Shown here one piece after another: positions 9,007 through 18,067 of a DNA stretch of 64,000 bases. Numbering within the stretch: position 1 is the first letter of the stretch; each line of letters opens with the position of its first letter. The stretch comes from Putridiphycobacter sp965230485. GTDB lineage: Bacteria > Bacteroidota > Bacteroidia > Flavobacteriales_D > Crocinitomicaceae. The DNA lies in contig CBDDLA010000001.1 of assembly GCA_965230485.1 (NCBI GenBank), positions 930,001-994,000 on the forward strand, read 5' to 3'. Below the pieces are notes generated by a model. It was not told where the DNA came from and did not search any database. It saw nothing but the letters and a program-made list of their open reading frames with translations. A program made the position numbers and the translations under genes.

Positions 9007-9920
9007 TAAGGTACTCCCAACATCATACATCTAACACTACCTCCACCGATACGCTCTATTATTGAGACATTAACAGTGACAATATCGGAATACTTTTTAA
9101 TAACATTAATTTGGTCTTGTTTTAATGAAGAAAAACCAGTTCTACTCATTATTAGTTTAGATTCACCATTATGATTAAACACCTCCATACAATTACCAGC
9201 AAAATTGGTCATTTGATTTAATGAAATTTCAATCAATTCCTTTCCAGTTTTTTCTATTTTTTTTACCAAAATTGCCCTTTCTAGAGTATTTTCAATACAA
9301 TCGGTACATAGGATGACATACTTTTCTGCCACCGAAAGCAAAATATTAGTATGATAAATGGGGTTACCGTTTATGTCAGCGCTGTTAAAAATATGGCCTT
9401 CGAAGTCACTGTTATTGCAAAATTCAGCAAACAGTTTTTCGCTTGTTCTATCAGATACAGAAGCATACGCAACTTTACTAAAATAATCAAACACAATTGA
9501 ACCAGTACTTTCTAGATAAAGTCCTTCTTTTTCATAATGCGATAAATCTACAACATTCCTAACTTCATTTATTTCCTTCAAAATATCAATAATGGGTTGA
9601 CGTCGTTCACCTCTTCTGGATTTAGCCGCCATTGGAAATAAATAAAGTTGCTTGTCAGGAGTAATTGTAATCCAATTATTTAAAAAAACGGCATCTGGTA
9701 AGTCAATGTCATCACTATCCTCAAATGTTTGTACTTTAACATTATGTTTTAAAAGGGTTTCAACCATATCATCAAATTCAGCTAATGCTTTTGATGCAAT
9801 ATATTTCTGTTCAAAATTAATTCGGTTTTGAAGAGGATTGGTACTTTTAGTATCCATATTAAATCCAAAATTTTTGGGTCTTAACATAAAAATACTATGT
9901 ACACCTTTCATTTCTTTCAT
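9003..9920 (-). CDS. ctlX: CtlX-like citrulline/arginine deiminase family protein
   Basis: A 305-residue member of the guanidino-group-modifying (amidinotransferase/deiminase) superfamily, closest in pattern to CtlX. Visible motifs are PDAVFLNNW, an Arg-rich turn after LFPMAAKSRRGERR, ESTGSIVFD, a His in YHTNILLSV and the C-terminal catalytic Cys in GGGSVRCMM. CtlX hydrolyses citrulline; specificity here is inferred only from family resemblance. ATG codons at 9920 and 9908 both precede the conserved IFMLRPKNF, so either could be the start. A start at 9920 would overlap the divergent lipoprotein gene by 24 bases. Confidence 0.75.
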   Translation of the reverse strand: MKEMKGVHSIFMLRPKNFGFNMDTKSTNPLQNRINFEQKYIASKALAEFDDMVETLLKHNVKVQTFEDSDDIDLPDAVFLNNWITITPDKQLYLFPMAAKSRRGERRQPIIDILKEINEVRNVVDLSHYEKEGLYLESTGSIVFDYFSKVAYASVSDRTSEKLFAEFCNNSDFEGHIFNSADINGNPIYHTNILLSVAEKYVILCTDCIENTLERAILVKKIEKTGKELIEISLNQMTNFAGNCMEVFNHNGESKLIMSRTGFSSLKQDQINVIKKYSDIVTVNVSIIERIGGGSVRCMMLGVPY

Positions 9921-10682
9921 TTGCGGGCATTTATTTTAATGAGTGTAACAATGTGGCTCAACTCCTGTCAAAACACTGATTCAAAAATAGATAAAAAGAT
10001 TGAATCTTCAATTATTAATCCTGAAAAAGCAGTTTTAGATACTATCAAATTGGTACTTCCTTCAGATAAACCTGATTCTTTGGAACAGAAAATAATTGAC
10101 GCAGGGTTAGTAGATATTCAAAAAATTGACCCAAGTATTTTAGTTGAACTCAAATATTCTAGTGAAGATAATTTCATGAAAAAAAATGTATATGGTAGCC
10201 TGAAAAAAGCGTATTTACAAAAGGATGTTGCGAATAGTTTGAGCAAGGCTCAAACGTACTTGAAAGAAATTGACTCTTCATTAACGTTATTAGTTTATGA
10301 TGCAGTAAGACCTAGAAGTATTCAACAATTCATGTGGGACTATTTAGAAATTCCTATTTCTGAAAAGGTCAAATTTGTATCTAATCCGAAAAACGGATCG
10401 ATACATAATTATGGCTCTGCTGTTGATCTGACTATTGCAAAAAATGATGGAACTCCTCTTGATATGGGAGCTAAGTACGATGAAATCGAAAAAATAGCAT
10501 ATCCAAAATACGAAAACGATTTTTTAGCTAATGGAAAATTAACTAAGCTTCAAATTGATAACCGAAAACTATTAAGACGTGTGATGAAAGAAGGCAATTT
10601 TACTGGAATCTCCACCGAATGGTGGCATTTTAATCGACATCCCAGATGGAAAGCTAAGTCTCTTTATACAATACTAGAGTAG
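9897..10682 (+). CDS. VanX-like D-Ala-D-Ala dipeptidase (M15) lipoprotein
   Basis: A 261-residue protein with a lipoprotein signal (hydrophobic AFILMSVTMW, lipobox LNSC with Cys24) and a peptidase M15D domain. Zinc-binding motifs are GSIHNYGSAVDL (S-x-H-x-x-G-x-A-x-D) and EWWHFN; RPRSIQQ contains the substrate-binding Arg. VanX-type enzymes split D-Ala-D-Ala; in organisms without a van cluster they are generally thought to recycle murein peptides. A membrane-anchored envelope location fits recycling rather than the cytoplasmic resistance role, and no vanH or vanA lies nearby. The start at 9897 gives a complete signal peptide; ATG 9939 would leave too short a hydrophobic segment. Confidence 0.8.
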   Translation: MYTFHFFHLRAFILMSVTMWLNSCQNTDSKIDKKIESSIINPEKAVLDTIKLVLPSDKPDSLEQKIIDAGLVDIQKIDPSILVELKYSSEDNFMKKNVYGSLKKAYLQKDVANSLSKAQTYLKEIDSSLTLLVYDAVRPRSIQQFMWDYLEIPISEKVKFVSNPKNGSIHNYGSAVDLTIAKNDGTPLDMGAKYDEIEKIAYPKYENDFLANGKLTKLQIDNRKLLRRVMKEGNFTGISTEWWHFNRHPRWKAKSLYTILE

Positions 10683-10687
10683 TTAAT

Positions 10688-11716
10688 CTATTTACGAATA
10701 ATTTTACCAGTTATTGTTCGCTTAAAAGTTGGTTGAAATAAAATCTGTTTCGGCATTTCATATTTACCCAAAATCTTCTTTAATTCAGCCTTCAGACTAG
10801 TCATTCGTTTTAATTCAAAAGGATGTCCTTCGATCAAAAGAACAACCATTTCACCAAGGAGTTCATCATGTATTTTAGAAATATAAAATACACGGTCAAT
10901 CAAGCGCTCTATTTTTCTTTCTACAACCTCAGGTTGAATTTTAATGCCGCCGGAATTTATTGTGAAGTCTGCTCTTCCTAGCCACTCAAAACTATATTGG
11001 TTTTCAAGTCTTATCATATCATTTGTATGAATTGGAGTATCCAATAGATTAGGAGCAGAAACAATCAAACATTTTTTCTGCGAAACATCAAAGCTTATAT
11101 TAGGCAAAGCTTCATAGAGTACGTTATTCATTTTTATCTCCTTTAATGCAACATGACTGACCGTTTCTGTCATCCCAAATGTGGCATAGGACTTATTGGT
11201 TAAATTAGAAATTTTGTTAAACAAGTCATTATTAATTGGAGCTCCTCCAATTATAACATTAGAAATAGATTCATATATTTTTTGCGAGTTTCGATCTGCC
11301 AATATTTCCTGAACCTGAAACGGAACAAAAGCAGCAAAGTCATAAGATAAATCCTTAAGATGCTTTAACGGATTACTGCTAACAGGTGCAACAATTAATT
11401 GCATATCAAATACAGCAGATCGCACTATTTGCATTATTCCCGCAATATAATTTGCTGATAATGCCAATATGTTTTTCTGACCTTCTTTAAATCTAAAGTA
11501 CCTACCTGTTGCTATGGCTGACGACTCCATAGCGGTTTTATTGAGTAATATTTCTTTAGGTATACCAGTTGAGCCTGATGTATGAATAGATATAGTTTTA
11601 GAATCGTCATTCCATATCCTAAGAAAATTTTCAACCAATTGCCTTTCTTTAACTGAAACCGATTCTAAATAAATAATTTTATTTCGCATGTAATGGTATA
11701 CTTTTTGATACGTCAA
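10688..11716 (-). CDS. menE: MenE-like O-succinylbenzoate-CoA ligase (AMP-binding)
   Basis: A 342-residue acyl-adenylate ligase, short for the superfamily but normal for Bacteroidota MenE proteins. The P-loop-like motif is SIHTSGSTGIPKE, followed by ATFGMTETVSH (A5-like), LGRADFTINSGGIKI (hinge and GRxD-type) and the C-terminal catalytic Lys in TITGKIIRK. MenE activates O-succinylbenzoate with CoA in menaquinone synthesis, the main respiratory quinone of this phylum. Other men genes are not in the window, so the substrate is inferred from family size and motif match. Two ATG codons (11716 and 11689) are possible; a -7 element at 11734-11727 favours the second only weakly. Confidence 0.8.
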   Translation of the reverse strand: MTYQKVYHYMRNKIIYLESVSVKERQLVENFLRIWNDDSKTISIHTSGSTGIPKEILLNKTAMESSAIATGRYFRFKEGQKNILALSANYIAGIMQIVRSAVFDMQLIVAPVSSNPLKHLKDLSYDFAAFVPFQVQEILADRNSQKIYESISNVIIGGAPINNDLFNKISNLTNKSYATFGMTETVSHVALKEIKMNNVLYEALPNISFDVSQKKCLIVSAPNLLDTPIHTNDMIRLENQYSFEWLGRADFTINSGGIKIQPEVVERKIERLIDRVFYISKIHDELLGEMVVLLIEGHPFELKRMTSLKAELKKILGKYEMPKQILFQPTFKRTITGKIIRK

Positions 11717-11726
11717 AGTAACAAAA

Positions 11727-11734
11727 CAAAGTTA
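11727..11734 (-). promoter_or_regulatory. -7 element upstream of menE-like gene
   Basis: Read on the minus strand this is TAACTTTG, an exact TAnnTTTG match. It predicts transcription from about 11722, a leader of about 6 bases to ATG 11716 or about 33 bases to ATG 11689. It lies in the 37-base divergent gap with the thioredoxin-like gene. Confidence 0.4.
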
Positions 11735-11753
11735 TTAAGTTATATTATAAATC

Positions 11754-12200
11754 ATGAAGAAAAATATCAGCATAATTTTATCATTGTTAATGTTAGCCTT
11801 TATCGGATTTGCTTTCAAGGTAGAAAGTGAATCAAAGGATGATACGAAGGGTATTCAATTTTTTAATGGTACATGGGAAGAAGCAAAGGCTAAAGCAAAG
11901 GCTGAAAATAAATTAATTTTTGTGGATGCGTATGCTGAATGGTGCGGTCCGTGCAAAATTTTAGCTAAAAAATATTTCACTAAAGAAAGTGTTGGAGAAT
12001 TCTACAATTCTAATTTCATCAATTATAAGATGGATATGGAAAAAAACCCTCAAGGAGAAAGGCTATCTAGAAAATGGAGTGTAAGGGCCTACCCAACATT
12101 ATTTTTTGTAAACCCAGATGAAAGTATTGCTCATAAATCAATCGGATTAATTGATGATGAGCGTCTGCTAGTCATAGGTGAAGAGGCTAAACAAAAATAG
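11754..12200 (+). CDS. Exported thioredoxin-fold protein
   Basis: A 148-residue protein with an N-terminal signal peptide (residues 1-22, hydrophobic SIILSLLMLAFIGFAF) and a thioredoxin fold. The redox motif is WCGPC in DAYAEWCGPCKILAK at about residue 65, and the cis-proline lies in RAYPTLFF. It resembles the DsbD-gamma/thioredoxin_7 type and should act as a periplasmic disulfide reductase or isomerase. Its partner is unknown. It converges with lysC, whose stop lies 1 base away, with no clear terminator between. Confidence 0.82.
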   Translation: MKKNISIILSLLMLAFIGFAFKVESESKDDTKGIQFFNGTWEEAKAKAKAENKLIFVDAYAEWCGPCKILAKKYFTKESVGEFYNSNFINYKMDMEKNPQGERLSRKWSVRAYPTLFFVNPDESIAHKSIGLIDDERLLVIGEEAKQK

Positions 12201-12201
12201 C

Positions 12202-13470
12202 CTATTTTAAAATTATTCTTGCCGTTTCCCTTGTTTTTTGTGTGAGAATAATTGTCTTATTGCTCGTCAACCGATCAATAGTTTGTTCGTCAAAATGCCT
12301 AATTGTCAATAATTGCAAATTTTCATTATACTTTACATGAAAATCCTTACCGAGGTTTTTAATGAGTTGATTTAGTTTATATTTATTATCAATTAAAAAA
12401 GAAAAACTTACAGCAGAGTTCTGCATTAAGTTTATTCTGATTTGTTGCTTAGCTAGGAGTGAAAAAATATCCGTCAATTGGTCTTCTACAACAAAAGAAA
12501 AATCTTTGGGCGTAACAGATATTAATATCTGGTTTTCCTTAAAAATGTAGGATGGTACGGAAGCGTCATATTTTGTTGAAGATTGAATTACTGTACCAGC
12601 GCTATCAGGGTTTAAAAATGATTTAATATAAAGTGGAATATCCTTATTTTTTAACGGCTGTATTGTTTTGGGATGTATAACTGATGCGCCATAATATGCT
12701 AATTCCACTGCTTCAGTAAATGAAATCTTCTTGAGCAATACGGTTCCATTAAAATATTTTGGATCGGCGTTAAGCATTCCGGGTACATCTTTCCAAATTG
12801 TTACATTTTTAGCATGGCTTACATAAGCGAAAATAGAAGCTGTGAAATCAGATCCTTCTCTCCCAAGGGTTGTGGTCATTCCTTCATCAGTCTGACCTAT
12901 AAAACCTTGAGTAATTAAAATTTTATAGTCGTTTAATAATTTAGGAATTTCTTGTTCATACTTGTGCGCCGTTTCTTCCCACATTATGCGGCCTTCCTGA
13001 TAAGAATGATTAGTTCTTATTATTTTTCTAGCATCCAACCAGCTAGAATTAATACCTTCTTGAGATAAATAGGCATTGATAATCTTAGTTGAAAGAATTT
13101 CCCCATACGAAACAATTTGATCATAATCAAACGAATAGTTATCGGTAGGACTTTTAGATAAGCGATTTTTAAGTGAAATGAAAAGTTGGTCTATCTCATT
13201 GATAAAAGTCTTATCTGAAATTTCTAAATCGCCAATAATCTTTTTATGAAAATTAGATAATGCTTTGAATTCGAATGATAAATTTTCAGATTTATTCCAA
13301 AAAGAATCAACAATTTTTTCTAATTGATTAGTTGTTTTACCCATGGCAGATACGACTACAATAGTAGATCCATAAGCATGATTTTCAATAATTTCCCTGA
13401 TATTTTTTATAGATTCCGCATCTTTTACAGAAGCACCTCCAAATTTAAAAACTTCAACTGCTTGTTTCAT
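12202..13470 (-). CDS. lysC: Aspartate kinase (monofunctional)
   Basis: A 422-residue aspartokinase, the first enzyme of the Lys/Thr/Met/diaminopimelate pathway. The N-terminal FKFGGASV nucleotide-binding motif, TLGREGSDFTA and the KDVPGMLNADP segment identify the kinase domain; the last 130 residues form the ACT-like regulatory part (ISVTPKDFSFV and the segment around INLMQNSAVSF). No homoserine dehydrogenase domain is fused. The start ATG at 13470 is fixed by the KFGGAS motif only eight residues in. A well-formed promoter (minus-strand TTTG at 13505-13502, 18 bases, TAATTTTG at 13483-13476) predicts transcription starting almost at the ATG, so the mRNA may be leaderless or nearly so. Confidence 0.93.
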   Translation of the reverse strand: MKQAVEVFKFGGASVKDAESIKNIREIIENHAYGSTIVVVSAMGKTTNQLEKIVDSFWNKSENLSFEFKALSNFHKKIIGDLEISDKTFINEIDQLFISLKNRLSKSPTDNYSFDYDQIVSYGEILSTKIINAYLSQEGINSSWLDARKIIRTNHSYQEGRIMWEETAHKYEQEIPKLLNDYKILITQGFIGQTDEGMTTTLGREGSDFTASIFAYVSHAKNVTIWKDVPGMLNADPKYFNGTVLLKKISFTEAVELAYYGASVIHPKTIQPLKNKDIPLYIKSFLNPDSAGTVIQSSTKYDASVPSYIFKENQILISVTPKDFSFVVEDQLTDIFSLLAKQQIRINLMQNSAVSFSFLIDNKYKLNQLIKNLGKDFHVKYNENLQLLTIRHFDEQTIDRLTSNKTIILTQKTRETARIILK

Positions 13471-13475
13471 TTGGG

Positions 13476-13505
13476 CAAAATTAATGGTATTTTTGATGTA
13501 GCAAA
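13476..13505 (-). promoter_or_regulatory. lysC promoter (-33 and -7)
   Basis: On the minus strand TTTG (13505-13502), an 18-base spacer and TAATTTTG (13483-13476) match the Bacteroidota TTTG/TAnnTTTG promoter. The start codon follows only 6 bases after the -7 element. It overlaps the plus-strand promoter of the neighbouring small gene. Confidence 0.6.
13488..13495 (+). promoter_or_regulatory. -7 element upstream of small unknown gene
   Basis: TATTTTTG is an exact TAnnTTTG match; a TTG at 13462-13464 lies 23 bases upstream, at the long edge of the usual spacing. The predicted transcript begins near 13500, about 16 bases before the TTG start at 13516. The element lies inside the lysC promoter spacer on the other strand. 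Confidence 0.45.
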
Positions 13506-13515
13506 GAAAACTAAT

Positions 13516-13884
13516 TTGTCACAATTATCTTTACAAGAAGTAAATTATCCAAAACAATTAAAAAACATTGATTTTTTAAAAGAAACGTGTGTACAAATTA
13601 ACAAGGATCTAAATGGCTTTTCTGATGATAAAATTGTTTTAACTGAGGCATTACTTAATGATCCTTTTGAGAATTTAAGCCAGCAATTAGTTTATATCAT
13701 AACTGACTTAAAAAAATCTCGCAAATTACAAGCATTTATTTACAAAGTAGACTTAGATGAAAAAAAGTATATTTCATACCTGCTTGAAGAATTGAATGAA
13801 AATACCTTTGTTTCTGATATAATTAAACGATCTGCACTAAAAGTATATTTAAGGTGGCATTTTTCCGATCGTCTAAAACATTAA
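13516..13884 (+). CDS. Hypothetical protein, about 122 residues
   Basis: I do not recognise this protein. It is predicted soluble, without signal peptide or membrane segment, helical, and rich in Lys, Leu and Glu. The C-terminus is basic (KVYLRWHFSDRLKH). The frame stays open back into lysC, but nothing upstream of 13471 can be coding for it because lysC occupies that region. The TTG at 13516 is preferred because a -7 element ends at 13495; TTG 13471 is the alternative. It is divergent from lysC and followed by the sucA promoter. Confidence 0.55.
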   Translation: MSQLSLQEVNYPKQLKNIDFLKETCVQINKDLNGFSDDKIVLTEALLNDPFENLSQQLVYIITDLKKSRKLQAFIYKVDLDEKKYISYLLEELNENTFVSDIIKRSALKVYLRWHFSDRLKH

Positions 13885-13938
13885 AAATGCTGCGCATATA
13901 AAAAGTCCAAATTCTAATTCTTAGTTGGATAGAATTCT

Positions 13939-13946
13939 TAAATTTG
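13939..13946 (+). promoter_or_regulatory. -7 element of sucA-sucB
   Basis: TAAATTTG is an exact TAnnTTTG match. It predicts transcription from about 13951 and a leader of about 23 bases to ATG 13974, against 8 bases to ATG 13959. The -33 box is not clear. Confidence 0.5.
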
Positions 13947-13973
13947 TCTATTGAATAAATGAACAATCACGCA

Positions 13974-16691
13974 ATGGATAAATTTTCTTTTATCGGCAAT
14001 GCAGATGTAAACGCAATTGACGAATTATACAAAAATTACCAATCTAATCCTGAATCCGTTGACATAGAATGGTTAAAGTTTTTTGAAGGCTTTGATTTTG
14101 CAAAAACGGACTTTGAAACCGGAGAAATTCCTGAAAATTTTAAAAAGGAATTTAAGGTTATAAATTTAATAAACGCCTACAGGAATAGAGGACATTTATT
14201 TACAAAAACTAATCCTGTTCGAGAAAGAAGAACCTACACACCAACATTAGATATTGAAAACTTTGGTTTATCTACTGAAGATTTAAATTCATCATTTCAA
14301 GCTGGTGAGGAAATTGGAATTGGCGTAGCTACCCTCTCTACAATAATTGAACATCTTAAACTTACTTATTGTCAATCAATTGGTATTGAATATGTTTATA
14401 TGCGAGATCCTGAAAGGTTAGCTTGGTTCAAGAACAGCATAGAATTGACCAACCGTCCTAAGTACAGTCATGAAGAAAAAAAGAGAATTTTAAAAAAACT
14501 AAATCAAGCAACTGGTTTTGAACAATTTTTGCAAAAAAAATATGTTGGACAGAAACGTTTCTCAATAGAAGGAGGAGAAGCATTGATTCCAGGACTTGAT
14601 AAAATCATAACTAAAGGCGCAGATTTAGGTGTCGAAGAAGTGATTGTTGGAATGGCTCATAGAGGACGTCTGAACACACTAATAAATATTTTTAAGAAAT
14701 CTCCTAAAGATGTTTTTTGTGAATTTGAGGGGAAAGAATTTGAAGATGAAGACGACGATTTTGATGGAGATGTAAAATATCATTTAGGTTTTACAACAGA
14801 TGTTGAAACTGATTCTGGAAAAAAAGTACATTTGACATTATCTCCTAACCCATCTCACCTTGAAGCTGTTGACCCCGTAGTTCAAGGAATGGCAAGAGCT
14901 AGAATTGATCAGGTTTTACATGATGAAAACAAAATCATTCCAATATTGATTCACGGTGATGCTGCAATTGCGGGACAAGGAGTCGTTTACGAAGTTGCTC
15001 AAATGGAACAACTTGACGGTTACAGAACAGGTGGCACAATTCATATTGTTGTGAATAATCAAGTCGGGTTTACGACTAATTATACTGATGCTAGATCGAG
15101 TACATATTGTACAGATGTGTTTAAAACAACACTATGTCCAGTATTTCATGTTAATGGGGATGATGTTGAAGCCGTAGTGCAAACAATGGAAATAGCATTA
15201 GCATATAGGCAAGAGTTTAACAGAGATGTCGTCATAGATTTATTATGTTATAGAAAATATGGTCATAACGAAGGAGATGAACCAAAATTTACTCAACCAA
15301 AACTATACAAAGCCATTGCAAAACATCCTAACCCTAAGGATATTTATTTAAGTGAGTTATTAAATGATGCTGTCTTGAATCAGGAAGAGGCAGATGCTAT
15401 TGATAAAGGTATTTACGATAAATTAGACGCCGATTATTCTGCTGCCAAGGAAATGAACAAAACAGTTGTCAGGAATTTCCTATCAGACATGTGGTCTAAT
15501 TATCGATATGGCAATGTGTCTGATTTCGAAAGTGAGGTTAACACTTCAGTTCCCTTGAACGAACTAAAAAAGATTGCTGATAAGGTAGCTTCTTTGCCCG
15601 AGGGTAAAAATTACTTTAGAAAAATAAAAAAATTATTTAATGATAGAAAAACAATGTTAGAAAGTGATCGCTTAGACTGGGGATTAGCAGAAAACATTGC
15701 TTACGCATCATTACTTGTTGAGCAACATCCAGTAAGAATTAGTGGACAAGATGTAGAAAGAGGAACATTCTCTCATAGGCATGCTGTTGTTAAAACGGAA
15801 GATACCGAAGAAGAGATTATTCCGTTAAACTTAATTACGGATGATCAAGCTAAATTTACAATTTACAACTCGCTGCTGTCAGAATATGCTGTTCTTGGCT
15901 TTGAATATGGATACTCCTTGGTTACACCAAATGGTCTTACAATTTGGGAAGCACAGTTTGGAGACTTTTATAATGGTGCTCAGATTATGGTGGATCAATT
16001 CATTACTGCCGGTGAAGATAAATGGCGTATTCAGAGTGGGCTAACGCTGCTTTTGCCGCATGGTTATGAAGGTCAAGGTGGAGAGCACTCTAGTGGAAGA
16101 TTAGAGCGTTTTTTACAGTCTACAGCATCACTGAATATCCAAATATGTAATACAACAACGCCTGCAAACCATTTCCATTTATTACGTCGTCAATTAAAAA
16201 GGGAATTCCGAAAACCGTTGGTGGTTTTTTCACCTAAAAACTTATTGCGTCATCCTGAAGCGACTTCTAAATTATCGGACCTGGCAAATGGTGAATTTAT
16301 GCCAGTAATTGATGATTTAGATGCTGATCCTAAAACAGTAGATACCATAGTACTTTGTTCGGGAAAGTTTTATTATGAAATCAAGGCTGAGGCAAAAGAA
16401 CGAGGTATTAACAATGCTACTTTTATCAGATTGGAACAATTATATCCGTTACCTAAAAAACAAATGGATAAGGTAATAGGTCGCTATACTAAAGCTAAGA
16501 AATATATTTGGGCACAAGAAGAACCATATAACATGGGAGCCGCTATGCACATTTATATGAGAATGAAAAGAGACGATTTTAAAATTGTTGCGCGCCCAGC
16601 ATCTGCTGCACCAGCAACTGGTTCAAGTCAAACGCATCAAAAAAGACTTGAAACACTTTACAATAGTCTATTTGATGAAATAAAAAAATAA
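13974..16691 (+). CDS. sucA: 2-oxoglutarate dehydrogenase E1 component
   Basis: This thiamine-diphosphate-dependent decarboxylase of the TCA cycle is about 905 residues, normal for the family. The N-terminal segment begins MDKFSFIGNAD with the E1-typical region YQSNPESVDIEWLKFF. Further motifs are GMAHRGRLNTL, HGDAAIAGQGVVYE and GDDVEAV (cofactor binding), and the transketolase-like C-terminal half includes WEAQFGDF and HGYEGQGGEHSSGRLERFL. It works with E2 (sucB, 24 bases downstream) and a lipoamide dehydrogenase that is not in the window. ATG 13974 is preferred to 13959 because of the promoter position and family N-termini. Confidence 0.96.
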   Translation: MDKFSFIGNADVNAIDELYKNYQSNPESVDIEWLKFFEGFDFAKTDFETGEIPENFKKEFKVINLINAYRNRGHLFTKTNPVRERRTYTPTLDIENFGLSTEDLNSSFQAGEEIGIGVATLSTIIEHLKLTYCQSIGIEYVYMRDPERLAWFKNSIELTNRPKYSHEEKKRILKKLNQATGFEQFLQKKYVGQKRFSIEGGEALIPGLDKIITKGADLGVEEVIVGMAHRGRLNTLINIFKKSPKDVFCEFEGKEFEDEDDDFDGDVKYHLGFTTDVETDSGKKVHLTLSPNPSHLEAVDPVVQGMARARIDQVLHDENKIIPILIHGDAAIAGQGVVYEVAQMEQLDGYRTGGTIHIVVNNQVGFTTNYTDARSSTYCTDVFKTTLCPVFHVNGDDVEAVVQTMEIALAYRQEFNRDVVIDLLCYRKYGHNEGDEPKFTQPKLYKAIAKHPNPKDIYLSELLNDAVLNQEEADAIDKGIYDKLDADYSAAKEMNKTVVRNFLSDMWSNYRYGNVSDFESEVNTSVPLNELKKIADKVASLPEGKNYFRKIKKLFNDRKTMLESDRLDWGLAENIAYASLLVEQHPVRISGQDVERGTFSHRHAVVKTEDTEEEIIPLNLITDDQAKFTIYNSLLSEYAVLGFEYGYSLVTPNGLTIWEAQFGDFYNGAQIMVDQFITAGEDKWRIQSGLTLLLPHGYEGQGGEHSSGRLERFLQSTASLNIQICNTTTPANHFHLLRRQLKREFRKPLVVFSPKNLLRHPEATSKLSDLANGEFMPVIDDLDADPKTVDTIVLCSGKFYYEIKAEAKERGINNATFIRLEQLYPLPKKQMDKVIGRYTKAKKYIWAQEEPYNMGAAMHIYMRMKRDDFKIVARPASAAPATGSSQTHQKRLETLYNSLFDEIKK

Positions 16692-16715
16692 TAAAGAATA
16701 CTAATAAACATTACA

Positions 16716-17978
16716 ATGGGAGTATTAGAAATGAAAGTACCGTCACCTGGCGAATCAATATCAGAAGTTGAAATTGCAGAATGGTTAGTTGAAGATGGCG
16801 ATTATGTTGAAAAAGATCAGGCAATTGCCGAAGTCGATTCTGACAAAGCGACCTTAGAATTACCAGCAGAAGAAGCTGGTGTTATTACTTTAAAGGCAGA
16901 AGAAGGAGATGCAGTAGCTGTTGGTGCTGTTGTATGTTTAATTGATATGGATGCTCCAAGACCTGCTGGAATGGATAAAAAACCTGAAGCAAAACCTGCT
17001 GTTGAAGTAGAAAAAGGAGAAGAAGCCAAACCATCAGTAATTACAAAAACTGAGCCTGCAGCAAAAAAGAGTGATTCTTATGCATCAGGACACCCTTCAG
17101 TTGCTGCTAAAAAAATAATGGATGAAAATCGTATATCATCTAATCAGGTTAATGGCACTGGAAAAGATGGGAGAATTACAAAACAAGATGTTGTTGCCGC
17201 TATGTCAGCAGGATTTTCATCAAATGATGCCCAAGGATGGGGAGGTACAAGAGATACCAACAATCAAAAAATGTCCATGATGCGACGAAAAATCGCTGAA
17301 AGATTAGTTGCTGTCAAAAATGATACAGCAATGTTAACCACATTTAATGAGGTTGATATGAAGCCAATTATGGATATTCGTACTAAGTATAAAAAGTTCT
17401 TTGCTGAGCACCATGAGGTCAACCTTGGCTTCATGTCATTTTTTACCAAAGCGGTAACTGAAGCGTTGAATCTTTTTCCCGCAGTCAATGCGCAAATTGA
17501 TGGAAAAGAAATGGTAATGCATGATTATGCCGATATTGGTATTGCAGTTTCCTCTCCTAAGGGGTTAATGGTTCCTGTGGTCAGAAATGCCGAGCAAATG
17601 AGCTTGGCTGAAATTGAGCGAGAAATTAAGCGGTTAGCTATTAAAGCAAGAGATGGAAAGATTACGCCAGACGAAATGACTGGTGGCACATTCACTATCA
17701 CAAATGGTGGTGTTTTTGGATCTATGCTTTCAACACCAATTATTAACCCTCCGCAATCAGCGATTTTAGGTATGCACAATATTGTACAACGCCCAGTTGT
17801 TGTAAATGGAGAGATTGTAATCAGACCTATAATGTATGTTGCTCTATCATACGATCACCGAATTATTGATGGAAAGGAATCTGTTTCTTTCTTAGTCAAA
17901 GTTAAGGAGATGTTAGAGAATCCAGAAAAAATGCTATTTGGTTCTAAGGATCCTATTAAAGTACTTTTAGGACTATAA
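16716..17978 (+). CDS. sucB: 2-oxoglutarate dehydrogenase E2 (dihydrolipoyl succinyltransferase)
   Basis: A 420-residue E2. Residues 1-77 are the lipoyl domain, with the lipoylated Lys in EVDSDKATLEL. A flexible linker rich in Ala, Pro, Lys and Glu (about 85-125) follows, then the peripheral subunit-binding domain (HPSVAAKKIMDEN to GRITKQDVVAAM) and the catalytic acyltransferase domain with the HxxxDG motif in SYDHRIIDGKES. It transfers succinyl groups to CoA in the 2-oxoglutarate dehydrogenase complex. It is cotranscribed with sucA and ends just before a good hairpin terminator. Confidence 0.96.
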   Translation: MGVLEMKVPSPGESISEVEIAEWLVEDGDYVEKDQAIAEVDSDKATLELPAEEAGVITLKAEEGDAVAVGAVVCLIDMDAPRPAGMDKKPEAKPAVEVEKGEEAKPSVITKTEPAAKKSDSYASGHPSVAAKKIMDENRISSNQVNGTGKDGRITKQDVVAAMSAGFSSNDAQGWGGTRDTNNQKMSMMRRKIAERLVAVKNDTAMLTTFNEVDMKPIMDIRTKYKKFFAEHHEVNLGFMSFFTKAVTEALNLFPAVNAQIDGKEMVMHDYADIGIAVSSPKGLMVPVVRNAEQMSLAEIEREIKRLAIKARDGKITPDEMTGGTFTITNGGVFGSMLSTPIINPPQSAILGMHNIVQRPVVVNGEIVIRPIMYVALSYDHRIIDGKESVSFLVKVKEMLENPEKMLFGSKDPIKVLLGL

Positions 17979-18000
17979 AGTAATTTTCATCATTTAGAGA

Positions 18001-18029
18001 AAAACATCCATTATTAGTGGATGTTTTTT
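18001..18029 (+). terminator. Rho-independent terminator after sucB
   Basis: A 10-base stem, AAAACATCCA (18001-18010) pairing with TGGATGTTTT (18018-18027), has a 7-base loop and is followed by further T residues. It starts 22 bases after the sucB stop and separates the suc operon from the next gene. Confidence 0.85.
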
Positions 18030-18067
18030 GTTTACAAAAGTTGATTTAATAGTTTGAACTAAATTAT

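Noticed and set aside
9897..10682. Vancomycin resistance role for the VanX-like protein
   Set aside because: It is an exported lipoprotein without vanH, vanA or a van regulatory pair nearby; murein peptide recycling is the simpler reading, especially in a Gram-negative.
13324..13515. Upstream extension of the small gene 13516-13884 back to ATG 13324
   Set aside because: It would overlap lysC and both promoters; the -7 element at 13488-13495 places the start downstream.
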